Shown piece after piece: positions 50,731-63,060 of a stretch of 64,000 nt of DNA. The stretch is from Ichthyophthirius multifiliis (taxonomy: Eukaryota; Ciliophora; Oligohymenophorea; Hymenostomatida), in NCBI RefSeq assembly GCF_000220395.1, contig NW_004086085.1, forward strand, positions 43,725-107,724, written 5' to 3'. Both the position numbers and the translations under genes were made by a program. The notes beneath the pieces are model-generated. The model was not told the DNA's origin, made no database searches, and worked only from the letters and a program-made list of their open reading frames with translations. Each line of letters starts with the position of its first letter. Positions within the stretch are counted from its first letter, which is position 1.

Positions 50731-50815
50731 TTTAAAAAAAATTAAAATAAAAAAAACAAATAAATAAAATAATTTGTATGCTAATAAATAATAATTTAAT
50801 AGATAAATAAATAAA
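49597..50815. other. AT-rich intergenic DNA with TTTTG repeat
   Basis: About 1.2 kb between divergent genes, A+T-rich, with a TTTTG tandem repeat near its right end (listed separately). No gene seen. Confidence 0.55.
50681..50730. repeat. (TTTTG)n tandem repeat
   Basis: About five perfect TTTTG units (50700-50727) preceded by degenerate TTTTTG units, 90-130 bases upstream of the aspartic protease start. It may lie in that gene's promoter or 5' leader. Confidence 0.85.
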
Positions 50816-51437
50816 ATGAAAAAAATTATAACTATATTTATTTTAATAGTTTTTTCATTATAAATAAATTTAAAAAAAGAAAACAATACAATAAAAGAAT
50901 CTTCGCATGAGGATAATGTTTATCACATTTCTTTAAAAAAAATTAAATATCTAGTTTAGAAAAGCAAAAATTAAATTAATTTATAATGAAAAACTAACAT
51001 TTTGGAAAAATGAATTCTCATTTTAAATCATTTATTCAAACTGCAAAAACAGGCACAAGTACAACTGCAAGTATAAGCTTGACTAATATAAAGAATTCAC
51101 AATATACAGGATAAATATCAATAGGAGATCCATAGAATGTTTTTAGTGTTATATATGATACAGGATCAGCTAACGTATGGATAAACTCAAAAATATGTAA
51201 AGATTAAGGTTGTAAAAAAAGAAAATAATATGACCATGATAGATCTGAAAATTATGAAAGAGAAAATCTGCATTTAGATGTTGAATTTGGAACAGGAGAA
51301 TTAAAAGGTGAATTTAGTTAAGATACATTCTATTTTGGGGGAATTTAAATAGATAAATAAGATTTTATAGAAATTGGAGAAGAAATAGGGATGGTTTTTT
51401 AAGATGTATTATATAAAAATTTATATATATTTATATA

Positions 51438-51494
<57 letters not shown>

Positions 51495-52169
51495 TTATAT
51501 AAGTTTATATACATTTTTTTTTAAGTAATAATTTGATGGAATTATTGGATTAGCTTTTCCTAGTATGGCAGCTTATAATAAGAATTCTATTTTTGATAAT
51601 ATTATTTAATAAAAGAAATTAAATAAAAATATTTTGTCTTTTTATATGAGCAAAAATTAAGGAAGAAATGATTCTTAATTAACTATCGGAGGCATTGATA
51701 AAAGTAAAGTTTTTGGGCAAGTTAATTATCATAAGGTTTTGAAAGATTACTATTGGATTTTTAAAGCTGATAATATTCTTTTAGGAGGAAAAGATGTTGG
51801 TTTATGTGACAAAGTATGTTATTTAATTGCTGATACTGGTACTTCTTTGATTACTGCACCTGAATAGAAGGCTTTCACTTTATTAGGTATTTTTTCTTTT
51901 TATATTTTTATACATAAATTATTATAAATTAGAACTTATTAATGTTAATGAGGATTGTTCGAATAAATATTAGATAAATAATCTTGATCTAACTTTTATT
52001 GTTGATGGTCATAAATATTCACTTACTCCTTAAGAATATATAATCGAAGAAAAACTAACACAAGGATACACATTTGCAGGAACTTAAAAGACTATTTGTT
52101 AACTTGGAGTTATGCCTCTTGATATTCCTAATGATGAAGATGGATTTTAATATGAATAAGCTTGGATTT

Positions 52170-52213
<44 letters not shown>

Positions 52214-52323
52214 ATATCTAATTTTTTTTTTAGGGAGATATTTTCCTTTAAAAATACTACTCTATTTATGATCGTGATAATAATAGAGTCGGATTCGGAT
52301 TAGCTAATCATAAAAATAATTGA
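50816..52323 (+). CDS. Pepsin-like aspartic protease (cathepsin D type)
   Basis: Secreted or lysosomal acid endopeptidase of family A1. Signal peptide MKKIITIFILIVFSLQ, a Lys-rich propeptide, then the two lobes. First active site VIYDTGSANVWI (about residue 115), flap region, FDGIIGLAFPSMAAY, and second active site LIADTGTSLI. The C-terminus has WGDIFLQKYYSIYDRDNNRVGFGLA, the usual end of cathepsin D. Introns 51406-51525, 51887-51932 and 52171-52233. Two single-base problems: the propeptide needs one more A in the A8 run at about 50938-50945, and the last exon needs one more G at the GGG of 52233-52235. With both, the product is about 426 residues. I take these as sequence errors because every conserved element is intact. 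Confidence 0.88.
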
Positions 52324-52554
52324 AATATTTTTAATTATATTATTTTTATTATATTAATTGTTTTTTTTATATATTAAAAAAAAATAGATAAATATTATTG
52401 AACATATAATATTTATATATATTTTTTTTTAAATTTAAATTAAATTTATTTTAAATATTTCTATTCTTCTTTAGAAAAATCATAATTTTTTTATTTCCAA
52501 TACGAAAAGGAGTAATTTTAATCATTCAAATTCTATAATTAAAAATAAATAAAA

Positions 52555-55500
52555 ATGTATTTTTTTATAATTATTTTATTTTTATTACTAAATAATTAAT
52601 ATACTAAAATTTTTAGTAATTAGCCTTTAGTATAGTTTAATACTTAAAAATATGGTTAAATATTGCTTTCATGTTATACACATTTAAAATATAAAGATTT
52701 GTTATTTCTGGTGTTTAAGGAAAAGTTAGTAATATTAGATTAAACTAAATTTGATAAAATAAATGAATATAATTTTAAAATAAAAGATTTTATAATAAAA
52801 AAAAAATTCATATACATAAACAATATGTAAAGTATTTTAATTATGAGGTACGATTAAGAACTATAATAATTATATTAAGTAAATATATGGAAATAGTAAA
52901 ATGAAATATATGAGCAAATAATAATATTTAATAGTGAAAATATTATATGTTATTATTCATAAAATAAAGTAGGAATATTAAAAATTACGAATAAGAATAG
53001 AATATAATAATTATTAATTAAAAGCATATAAATCCAAAATAAATTTTTTTGGTTCGATTTTATAGGTAAAAACTATATTTTCTTATAATATAATAAAGGT
53101 ATCCAATTTTATTCTTTAAATGAAAATCATGATTTTTTTTTAGTTAAGGAGCTTAGTTTATGTTATTAAGGAAAATAAACGATTTTTTTAATAAAAACAC
53201 AAGCTTTAGTTTGTTTATCTGAATATGATGGAATAACTATTCTTGATATGTAGTATATAGATAATAATGCTGATTTTATGTAATAATAAGAATAATAAAT
53301 TTTATTATCTAAACTTAATTATTAAAATAAACTTAACTATATGATAGTGTTTTATAGTGAAGCTAGATTAGCAGTAAGTGTAGGTACTCAGGGAATAAAT
53401 ATTTATAATATAAATGATGTTTATAATCCTTAATTAATATAGATTATTAATGCATAAATTTCATAGACAATTCATATCAATATTTTTAATAAACATTCTA
53501 TTATTTCGACTGATATTAATTAGTTTAGTATTTATGAAATTGTTAATTATTAAGAATTTGAACATGTTTTAAATGTTTTTAATAAACATTTGTGTGTTTT
53601 GAGTGATAATTTTGACCCTTTATGGAGTGGTTTAGATATTTAATTTTCTTAAATAGAAATTTATAATGAAAATTTATTTTATATATAATTTTTGGTCAGT
53701 GTAAATAATATTGGATTATGTATGTTTAAGTTGAATAAATAAATTTCTACTTTTGTATTTATGTTTAAATATGAGGTAAAAAGTGAAGATATAAAATTCG
53801 TTTTTTTAAAGAAGATTTAACTTATTATTGTTTTTTATAAAAATATGGATATTCCATTATTATTAGAAGTGAATAGAAAAAAAAACTAATTTGAAATTGC
53901 TTAATTTGAGTTTGATAAAAGTTTATATTTTTAAAATAAATATAGCTTTTATGTTTATAATAAATATTAAAATACTATTTTAACCAGTTTTTATAATAAT
54001 TTGGTAGTTTTAAAAATCTAAAATTAAGAACAAAAAATAGAAATATAATAGACCTATTCTTTAAATATAGAAAGAAATATTACATATGCTATTTTAAATT
54101 AAAATTATACAAATGGATTCTTGTGTATAAAATATTATGGAGTTTTACATGTTTTAATAGAATAAAATTCTAACTAAATTTAAATTTTAAAACATTTTCC
54201 TTTAATTTATTGCTCTTTCCTTGCATATGATATTCGTGATTATAAGAATGTATTCGTTTCAAACGGTAAATAGGGAGTTTCTATAATTTCTATTAATAGT
54301 AATAATGAAAGTTAATTTATAAAAAATATATAAATATAAGGAGAAGCTGTGAAAACTTATTAGCAGAATGTACACAAACATTTATTAATAGTTTGTTAAG
54401 TAAATGCTGGGTAGTTATCTTTTATAAATTTAAATTCTTAACCTTAGCATTTTTTTAAAAGTTAAGAATTAAAATTTGGGAAAGAACATGCATATGATAT
54501 AAAATTTAGTTACAATTAAAATTTATTGATTATTCTTGATAAAAAAGGAATTCGATGTTGTATTATGGAAAAAATGCACTTTATTAATACTAACATGAAT
54601 AACAAATATGAAGATTAGATTAAGGTAATGGAATAAGTTGAAATAAAGGAATTACAACCGAGTTTTGAAAAAGATGATTATTATTATGTGTAAAATATAT
54701 ATGTTTAGGATTATATTTAATTAAAATTAAATGTTCTTTATTAAAATATGAATTTAATTATAAAAGATGCAGCTTTATATTAAAATTATAAGTTATAAAA
54801 TATACCAAGTTGGATTAGTTTTGATTCTTAAAAGCTGATGATAAATTTAAAACCACCTAAAGAAAGTGTTATTGAAGAAAATAATAAACTTATTTTAATT
54901 ATTTTAAAATTGTAAAAGCCAGTGTTGGTAGAAAGTTTTTATAAATAAAATAAATTTATTAGTAAAATAAAAGCTATTTAGTTATATGAATTATTAGTAT
55001 AAATATATATATATAATATATATAAATATATTTTTATATATTTATTTATTTATATATTATATATATAATACATTAAAAATTATAGAAAGTTCATAATTTA
55101 ATAGATAATTAAGGATTTTGTGTAGAGAGTGTAAATAAATATATTTTAAATAGAGTTTTTTAAAATCACTGTAAAAATTAATGTATTGATTTTATATTAT
55201 TATAGTTTAATTAAAATATAATATATTATCCAATTTAATATTAAGTTAATCCTTCTTTATTTTTAAATTATAATTTCATAAATAATAATTTACCTATAAT
55301 ATTAACTTTTTCTGAAAATTTAATTATAGAAATTATTTTAAATTCTGAAAGTGGTTTGTGCTTTGTACAATAAAATTACTTAGGTGTCACTGTAAGATTA
55401 TAGCTTTAAGACACCTATATGACTATAGAAGGAAAAAAAGATCATATAAATTAAATGCTTTAACAATAACTAATCTATTATTCGAATGATTATTCTTTTA

Positions 55501-57400
55501 ATTAATACTTTTTCACAATTATTATTAATGATTTCAATAATTTTCCTCTACGCAGATTAGAAATTTTTCAAAATTTCAAAATTTTTAAACCTCTTAAAGT
55601 TATTAGTTTTGAAAATAATGACGCTTAATATTAATTTGATTATATTTTTCCTTATGGGTTAACTGTTTTTGAAGATTTCGAATTCCATATAGATCTTATA
55701 GTTTTAGATAATTTAAAAAGTTTGAAAATCGAATTTAATGTAACTTTTTTTTAAATTTTATATATTAATATATAGGCCTTTTTAAACTTTGAAAATTAAT
55801 CAATAAAATTAAATTAAGAAGAAGAAGGAAATAATTGGATAATTTTTCATCCTAAAGAATTAAAATTTTCTGGAAATTTATAAAAATATGCACTCGGACA
55901 AAAATATACGATTATGATTTAAGCTTTTGATGGATATAATAAATGTAATACATAATTTATAATAAAATTTAATTCTATTCCTGGATGGATTATTAGAAAT
56001 TGTATTATATTTTTTTTTAGTATTAGTTTATTGGGATTTTTATTGCAGTATTATAATAGTATATTTTATAATTTTTTTAATATGAAATAATTTACTTATT
56101 AAAAGTAATATTTGTAGATAAATTGTAAAAACTAATAAAAAGCTATAATTTTTTTTCCAAATGTATATGATATAGCTTTTAAATTATTCAAAAATTTATA
56201 ATAATATCATAATAAATAAGGGATTAATTTTGAGAAATTTCTTTAATTTTATATAAAATAGGAAACTGGTTAGATTGATTTATAATTATTGTAATAAAAT
56301 TTAAAAACTATTTAAAAAAATAAAGACAAGAGCCTAAATAATTAAATTTAAATTGAAAAAAAATAAATAGTTTATATTGCTTTGAAGTGTTTTTTTTATA
56401 AATCTTTAATTAAACTTGATAAATTTACTTTTTCTATTTATTTAAAAATTGTGAAATTCGCAAAATAAGCGAATCCTTAAGCTGATTGGTATTTAGTAAA
56501 AAGACTAAAAAATATTATTTATTTATCTCTTTTTTAATAAAAAAGTTATATTTTTCACGCAAAACTAACAATAATATCATAAATTAAATCTATTATTAAA
56601 ACAATTAAATATTTAATGAATATTAAATTGAAATATGTTATATTTAATAAACTATAAATAAATTATTCTAAAATGAAATGTATTCTTATGATATAAATAA
56701 AAACATAAACATTTATTTAATTAAAAAATGTATTAAAGCTGATTTTTATGGTTTTTAGATTAAACAAAAACCTTCTTTTAAAAATTCTTCTTTTGGATAA
56801 ATAATACATTTAGACCCTAAAAATATTAAGCAAATAAGGTTATAATAAAAAATAGAATTTAATTAAATAAAAAATAATATAATATGCTAAAATACTAATA
56901 AAAATAATTAATCAAAGGAAAAAATAATAGAATTTAATTATGTAATAATGAATATATTCTCTATTTTTATTAATAAAATAAGAACTGCTTTTTAATTAAA
57001 TTATGAAAGCTTGGGAATTAAAAATAGTTCTAAAGGAAATTTTCAATTACCTAATTGGGTTTCTTATAAAATTTTTGATAATAAAATTGTTATTTATTAT
57101 AAACCAAAACAAAAAGATGTTGGATTATATAGATTATAAATGATTAATGAAAAAAAATATATTTTTTATTAATATGAAATTCAAGTTTAAGAAAATATTG
57201 AATAATAAATTAGAATTTATAAAAAAGATAAATCGAAAACTAAATATAAATTTAATAAAGATACTTAGAAAAATAATAATCTATTGTATAAATATTAAAA
57301 TATAAACACTGAATTATAAAAAATAGACACTTTCAATGGCGAAAAAAATATAGTTAAAGAAAATTAAAATATTTTTTAGTTAAAAAGTAATATTATTTGA
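52555..57400 (+). CDS. Very large receptor-like membrane protein with propeller-like repeats and cadherin-like (CADG) domains
   Basis: ATG 52555, TGA 57398-57400, introns 54997-55085 and 55740-55775, about 1,573 residues. Signal peptide MYFFIIILFLLLNNQ. The N-terminal 800 residues contain repeated beta-rich units such as ARLAVSVGTQGINIYNIND and KNVFVSNGKQGVSIISIN, like LVIVD or beta-propeller repeats. CADG/He_PIG-type units follow: IPSWISFDSQKLMINLKPP near 54.8 kb and LPNWVSYKIFDNKIVIYYKP near 57.05 kb. A hydrophobic helix (CIIFFFSISLLGFLL) lies at 56.0 kb. Text after the helix resembles the outside CADG pattern again, so the topology is unclear. A one-base shift is needed near 56.57 kb, by an undetected intron or an error. 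It is probably a surface adhesion or sensory protein. Confidence 0.65.
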
Positions 57401-57804
57401 ATAAACTATTTTATTTTTTAACAAATATCATAAAATAATAATGAAATAAAATACTAATATTTTATAATATATATATTTATTACAACAAAAATTAAATTTT
57501 TAAATAGTTTTATATTATATTATTTAAACAAAAAAGAATTAAATAGATTTTATATATAAAAAAATAATTAAATATTAATAATATATTACATTTTGATATT
57601 AATTTTTATAATATTTATATATATATTTTAATTTAAATATTTTTTTATATTGTTAAATATATATATATATATATTCTAATAAACAAACTAGTTTTAAACT
57701 AAAAAAAATATATAAAAAGCTTTTTTATAAAAATTTCATTTAATTTTAATAGTAAAATTTAAATTAATTTAATTTTTCAAACAATATTGGTATTTAAAAT
57801 ATAA
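57401..57804. other. AT-rich spacer
   Basis: 404 A+T-rich bases between two genes on the same strand. No feature seen. Confidence 0.5.
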
Positions 57805-58224
57805 ATGAATTAATCCTTATTATAACAATAAATTCCATTAATTTAAATTAAAAATATAGAAAATTAAAAAAAACAATCAAGTAGTTCTTAAATTAATAGA
57901 TAATAGTCAAACAATAGTTATTAAGAAAACACATGCAATGTTACGCCGACATTAACATATAATTAAATATCGGGTAATAACATAAGCCACAATGTTTCTT
58001 ATAATTATAATTTAAATTTGTTAGAAATCGCATATGAAAATAATATTAATAATAATAATAAATTTCAGGAAAATTAATAAAAATAAAAATAAAATACAGA
58101 TAATTAATAAGAAGAATTGGATTTATTAAATGAACCTAAATTCACTTTTAGTGGAGATATGAAAAATTGCATTATATATACAATTTTAGTATTTATTATT
58201 TTAATTTTTATTATATTTTATTGA
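57805..58224 (+). CDS. Small tail-anchored protein, Asn/Gln-rich
   Basis: Intronless, 139 residues, ATG 57805 to TGA 58222-58224. The first 110 residues are polar and low complexity (Gln, Asn, Ser; many TAA/TAG codons). The C-terminus is one hydrophobic helix, CIIYTILVFIILIFIIFY, directly before the stop, so it is predicted to be tail-anchored with its N-terminus in the cytosol. There is no SNARE heptad pattern or other known domain. Function unknown. It lies just downstream of the large membrane protein on the same strand. Confidence 0.65.
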
Positions 58225-58578
58225 TTATTTTTTAAATTAAATTGAAATTTTTATTTTAAATAAATATTGATTTTTTAACAAAATTATAATTTTTTTTTTT
58301 TTATATTTATTGATAATGTATTTAATTATATTTATTTTTATTATATAAAGAATATATAATAATTTTTAATTACTAATAGAAATATTATTTTTACGATTTT
58401 ATTTAACATAAATATAATTTAAAAAAAATCCTAATATTTATTAAGAAATTATATATAAATAATTTTCTTTAATTATTATAAAAAAATAATAATTAATAAA
58501 TTAATACTAAATTGTTTTTAATTATAATTATATAGTAATATATAAAAAAAACTACATAATTATATATTTTTTTACATA
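58225..58578. other. AT-rich spacer between convergent genes
   Basis: 354 A+T-rich bases with no coding or structural signal I can support. Confidence 0.5.
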
Positions 58579-59666
58579 TCAACTTATTATCATTATTATT
58601 AATTGATATTTTTATTAATGTTTAATTTTTATAATTTATCTTATTTTCTTAATTAAGCCTAATATCTTAATATATTTTTTTTTTGATATTTTTTTTTCTT
58701 AATAGAAACATTTTCTAAATTTCCATTTTATAATTAACGTAATAAAATTAGATGATCTCTAATATTTTTTATATTACCATTATATAATTCATCATTTTTA
58801 AATATATCTAAAAACTACAAAAAATAGGGATTATATCTCTTATTATTATTAATTTTATCAAAAAAAGATTACAAAAAGTATTTCTTTAAAACATTCTTTC
58901 TAAAGAAACTTAGATAGATTTATCTTCTATTTAAATTTTATAAATATGCTTTTAAAAGGCTTTTAAAATATTTTTAACTATATTTCCACTGTATTATTCC
59001 TAATAATTTTCTTCTTTGCAATCATTATTATTTTCTTCTGTATTATATTAATATTCATTATTGGTAATGTTTTTACTATTTTATTCTACTTTTTCGTTTT
59101 TTATATTATTTTATTTGATTTTGTTTTCTGTATCTTGATTTTGGATTTTTAATGTTTTAATCAGTTTCAATTTTTTCAATACATTTTATATTTTCTGTTT
59201 CTATTTTTTATTGAATTTTATTAGAATCTGTTTCGGTTTAAACTTATTATTAATCAGAAATTATGTCTATTTTTATGTTTTATTCATTAGGACAAATCTT
59301 ATTAATTTAAACTTAATTCTAAATATATTATGGAAATTAATATGTTTAGGTTTATTATTAGATTTATTAAAAGTTCTAGGGATATTACTAATTTATATAT
59401 TATTATTAATAAAATTAAAAAGGGTTTGTTAAGTTAACGTTAAAATTTGTGTTTAGAAATGGTTTTTATTTGTAATTGTTAGTTAACATATTTTACTAAC
59501 ATGTTTATTTATAGATATTTTATTAATAATTATATTATTAAAAATTATTAGATTATATTTTCATCGAATTCTCTATATTTGAAATATACTCATTAAGATT
59601 ATTGATGTTTTAGTTACGTTAGTATAAGGGTGCAAAAGCAATTCCATAAGGTCTATTTATTTCCAT
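58579..59666 (-). CDS. Gln/Asn-rich protein of unknown function
   Basis: ATG 59666-59664 (MEINRPYGIAFAPLY), TGA 58581-58579. The first 150 residues are extremely Gln-rich, mostly from TAA/TAG (QQYNYQQNIYKQ, QFYQQQYINQQYPQNFQQ), with a few aromatic residues, a prion-like composition. The C-terminal part is more ordered: LKAFQKHIYKIQIEDKSIQ and PYFLQFLDIFKNDELYNGN. The frame must change twice (near 59130 and near 58870), so one or two short introns or single-base errors remain unresolved. No known domain. About 360 residues. Confidence 0.45.
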
Positions 59667-62029
59667 ATAAGAAGGATTTTATTTGTAAAATTAATAATAT
59701 GTATTCTAGTCTAATGATTAAGGTTGTTGGGCTTAAAAAAATACTAATGGAATTTATTAAGTATACATTTTTTTTTTTTAACTTATTTTTAACAAAACTT
59801 ATTTAAAAATTTTGTTTTCTATTTTTTACCCCTTTTTATAGAATTTTTTTGCTTTCTTTTTTAAAGTATTTAAATAATATTTTAGGGGTTTATTTCAAAA
59901 TAATAAATATAATTTTAACTTTTGAGAATTAAAAATTTGGTTTCATATAAAAAATATTTAGGTATATTTTAATTTTTGAGATTTAAAAATCTGGGGTTCA
60001 CATTAAAAATTTTTAGGAGGTGTAAAAATCTAGAAAAAAAAATAGTCTTATCTAAATTTAAATTGTATGTAATACAATTAAGAAAGAGTAAAACACAAAT
60101 AATAAGTTTCCTCAATAGAAAAATAATTACATAATGATAACTTATAAATATAAAAATTTTAGAAATAAAACTTAAAATAATGATTAAAAATATTTGTAAG
60201 ATTTATATAGGAAAAAAATATTTTAAGTCAATAATATATAATTAAAAAAACTGCCTGTATTTATTTAAAAAAATTTAAATTTTTTATTAATTAATCTACG
60301 AGAAAAAAATAAATATAAAAAAGAATAAATTAAAAATAAACCTTTAGTATCTTTTATTAAAACAAATAAAATAAAGAAAAAAAATAATAATAGTAGATTA
60401 TATTTTTATAAAAAATAATATATAAATGAATTATAAAATCGTATTTGCAAATATAAATTATTTACATAGAAATACAATAAAATTTATTTATAAAAAAAAT
60501 GATATAATAAAAATATAAAATAATGAAAATAGTATTTTAATTTATAATAAAAAAAATGATAAAAATAATTATTTTAATTTAAATATAGAATAATATAAAA
60601 AAAAAAAAATAAGAAATGTAAATGAAACATAAAATGATTAACTTAAAAAAAAATAAAAAATAAAAGATATAATATATATATATATATATATTAAAAAAAA
60701 AGTATTATTTTATATTCAAAATAATAATAAAAAAAAAGATATAAAAAATTAATTTATATTTGTTTATATTTATATTAATAATAAAAAATTATATTTATAT
60801 ACAATATTTATATTTATATTTATTTTTTATTTTTCTTTAATATTAATTTTTTTTTATTTACTATTACTCTAAATAATATTAAAAAATAAATCAAAAATTA
60901 AGGTTTAAAATGTAATATTTTTTTTTCTAAATAATAATTATTAATAATTTTAAGTAAATTAAAATATAATAATTTTTATAAAATTTAATTTTATTTAATA
61001 TATTTGCGCATTTCTATTTTATTCAATTTTTTTATAATAATAAATATATATTTTTTTATTTTAATTTTTTTAAATATAATTTTTTTTTATCATTATATAC
61101 AATAATTTAATATAAACTTCAATATATAAATTTCTCAATAATAATCTTTGAGATTATTATATAAAAATATAATTATATTATAAATTATTAATTCTTCTAT
61201 GATTACATTACTTTTAATGCTTAAAAATGTACAAAAACTTTAAATAAATAATAAAAATATTTAAAATTTTAGAGAGATTTTCATATATAAATAATATTAA
61301 TAAAAAGATAAAATTCTACTTCATTTACAAAATTTTAAATATAAAATTTAATTATAAATATAATGTTGGAATATATTTACTAAACAATAAAAATATTCAT
61401 ACAAAATTTTTTTTCAAATTAATTTTTTTTTTTAATTATTAATAAATAACTTATTTTTATTTATAAAATATTATTTATATACTTTTATATTAGTATTTTT
61501 ATTATATTCAAAGTTTAACTTTATTTACTTCAGTTTTTAAAATAATAAATTTAAAAAGTATCCAATATTTATATAAATAGGATATTCAAATAAAATTTCA
61601 TTAACAATCCAATATATTTTATTATTTTTTAATGTAAAAAAATAACAAAATTAATGAAAGAAAATAAAAAATAAATGAATACAAATATTATTAAAAATAT
61701 ATATTTACGTAAAATTAATGAAAGAAATTTTTAATATATCATTTTTTTCGTCAAAATTTAAATAGAAATGAATTTATTTAATGTTAAATATAATAATTAT
61801 CATATAAAATAATTCAAGTTTATAGAAAAAATAAAATAAATTTTATTGTAAACCTATTTTTTTATTTATTAAAGTACCAAAAAAGTAAATAAAAGCTTAT
61901 TAATTTTCACCAAAAATAAAATATAAAGGAAATGAAATAAAATAAAATTATTTTTTTAAAATAAAATAAAATAATAAAATAAATAAAAATATATATTAAA
62001 CAAAAAATCCTATAAAAATCATATATTTC
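59667..62029. other. AT-rich intergenic DNA
   Basis: About 2.4 kb, near-pure A+T apart from the imperfect repeat at 59911-60021. A faint coding trace near 59690-59760 has no start or splice support. No RNA gene seen. Confidence 0.55.
59911..60021. repeat. Two imperfect tandem copies of a 54-base unit
   Basis: Copies at about 59918-59967 and 59970-60021 share the order TTTTGAGA-TTAAAAAT-TGG-TTCA-ATAAAAAAT-TTTAGG with scattered changes. They have more G than the surrounding A/T DNA, so they may be a piece of a mobile or satellite-like element. Confidence 0.6.
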
Positions 62030-63060
62030 TTCCTAGTGTTTCCCATAATCCACTCATCAAACGGACTATAATTTAATTTTTCATATATATTCATCAGAAT
62101 GTACTTTAACTGCTTCCTTTAAAGTATCTTTTTATCAATTTTCACATCTTCCTCATCTTCAGTATCTAATTAAACCTTTGATTTATCTAAATTAACAATT
62201 TATTATATTTTTAAATATCTATCATTATATATTTAATTTATTTACGTATCTACGTAATCCGATCTGCCTTGACCGAAACTATTAATAATAGCTATAAGTT
62301 AAGTACTCCTATATTTTAGCTTAGTTAAACAGAAGTTAGAGTTAAAACAGCTCCTAGACTTAAAATGAAGTAGTTATTTTAATTTCAAGTATTTATGGCT
62401 TCTTTTTAAATGTCTTCAAGTACTACTTTAGATGAATTATTTTAACCCAAACCCTCATCAACTAAACTATATTTTATTGTTTGGTTAAAATTTTTTATTT
62501 CCACAGACGAATAAAATGTCGGAGCAGCAGAAATATCCCTTACAGCGTCTTTCTTATAGAAATTTCTATATTTATTAAAAACGGAGTCTCAGCTATTGAA
62601 AAACTTTGCGGGATTTTTGCTTTAAATTATTTTTTGTCTCATTTCCATTACTATTACGTTTATGTCTTTCAGGACATCTAATAATTTGCAGTTTTGGAAG
62701 TATTTATATATGATATTTTCCAAATCTTCACCCCCCCACCTATTTCGCCTTGTCGATTAAATTGTAAAAAAGACCTGGTTTACGAAAAATTGAATATAGT
62801 TTAACCGCGAACTTCGAAAATCTTCACTAATTCCACATGATTAGTAAACGGATTCTGCCCATCCTGACTTCCAATTATACCTAGAGTAAAAAATCCACCT
62901 ATTGAAGTCGCTCCAACGCAATTAAACATATAATGGACTTCATAAAAGGTTTACTTACAGAGGTAGTTTAGGATAGTAGCGGAGATTAGACCACGCGTAC
63001 AACCACTATATATACTGAGCCGGCCGACTCGAGTGTAATCTAGGGGGGGGTCTTTGGATG
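62030..63060 (-). pseudogene. Patatin-like phospholipase, damaged
   Basis: The family is clear from TRGLISATILNYL, FNCVGATSIGGFFTLGIIGS (nucleophile Ser in TSIGG), AKFFNS, RDISAAPTFYSSVEI, YSLVDEGLGQNNSS (catalytic Asp) and YFILSLG. It is badly broken. The oxyanion DGGGxRG reads YSGCTRG. The first Gly of GxSxG is Ala. A frame change is needed at a poly-G run near 62729-62735. In-frame TGA codons lie at 62589-62591 and 62385-62387, at points where patatins often have Trp (FFNS-x-DSV; INT-x-NQNNYF). The N-terminus runs into a G8 run at 63043-63050 without an ATG. Intact, it would hydrolyse phospholipids. Probable pseudogene, or low-quality contig-end sequence. Confidence 0.65.

Noticed and set aside
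63001-63050. Cloning-vector or adaptor sequence (MluI- and XhoI-like sites, CCGGCC)
   Set aside because: The restriction-like words fall inside the patatin frame and translate to VGRLSI and TRGLISATIL, which fit the family, so vector origin is not needed.
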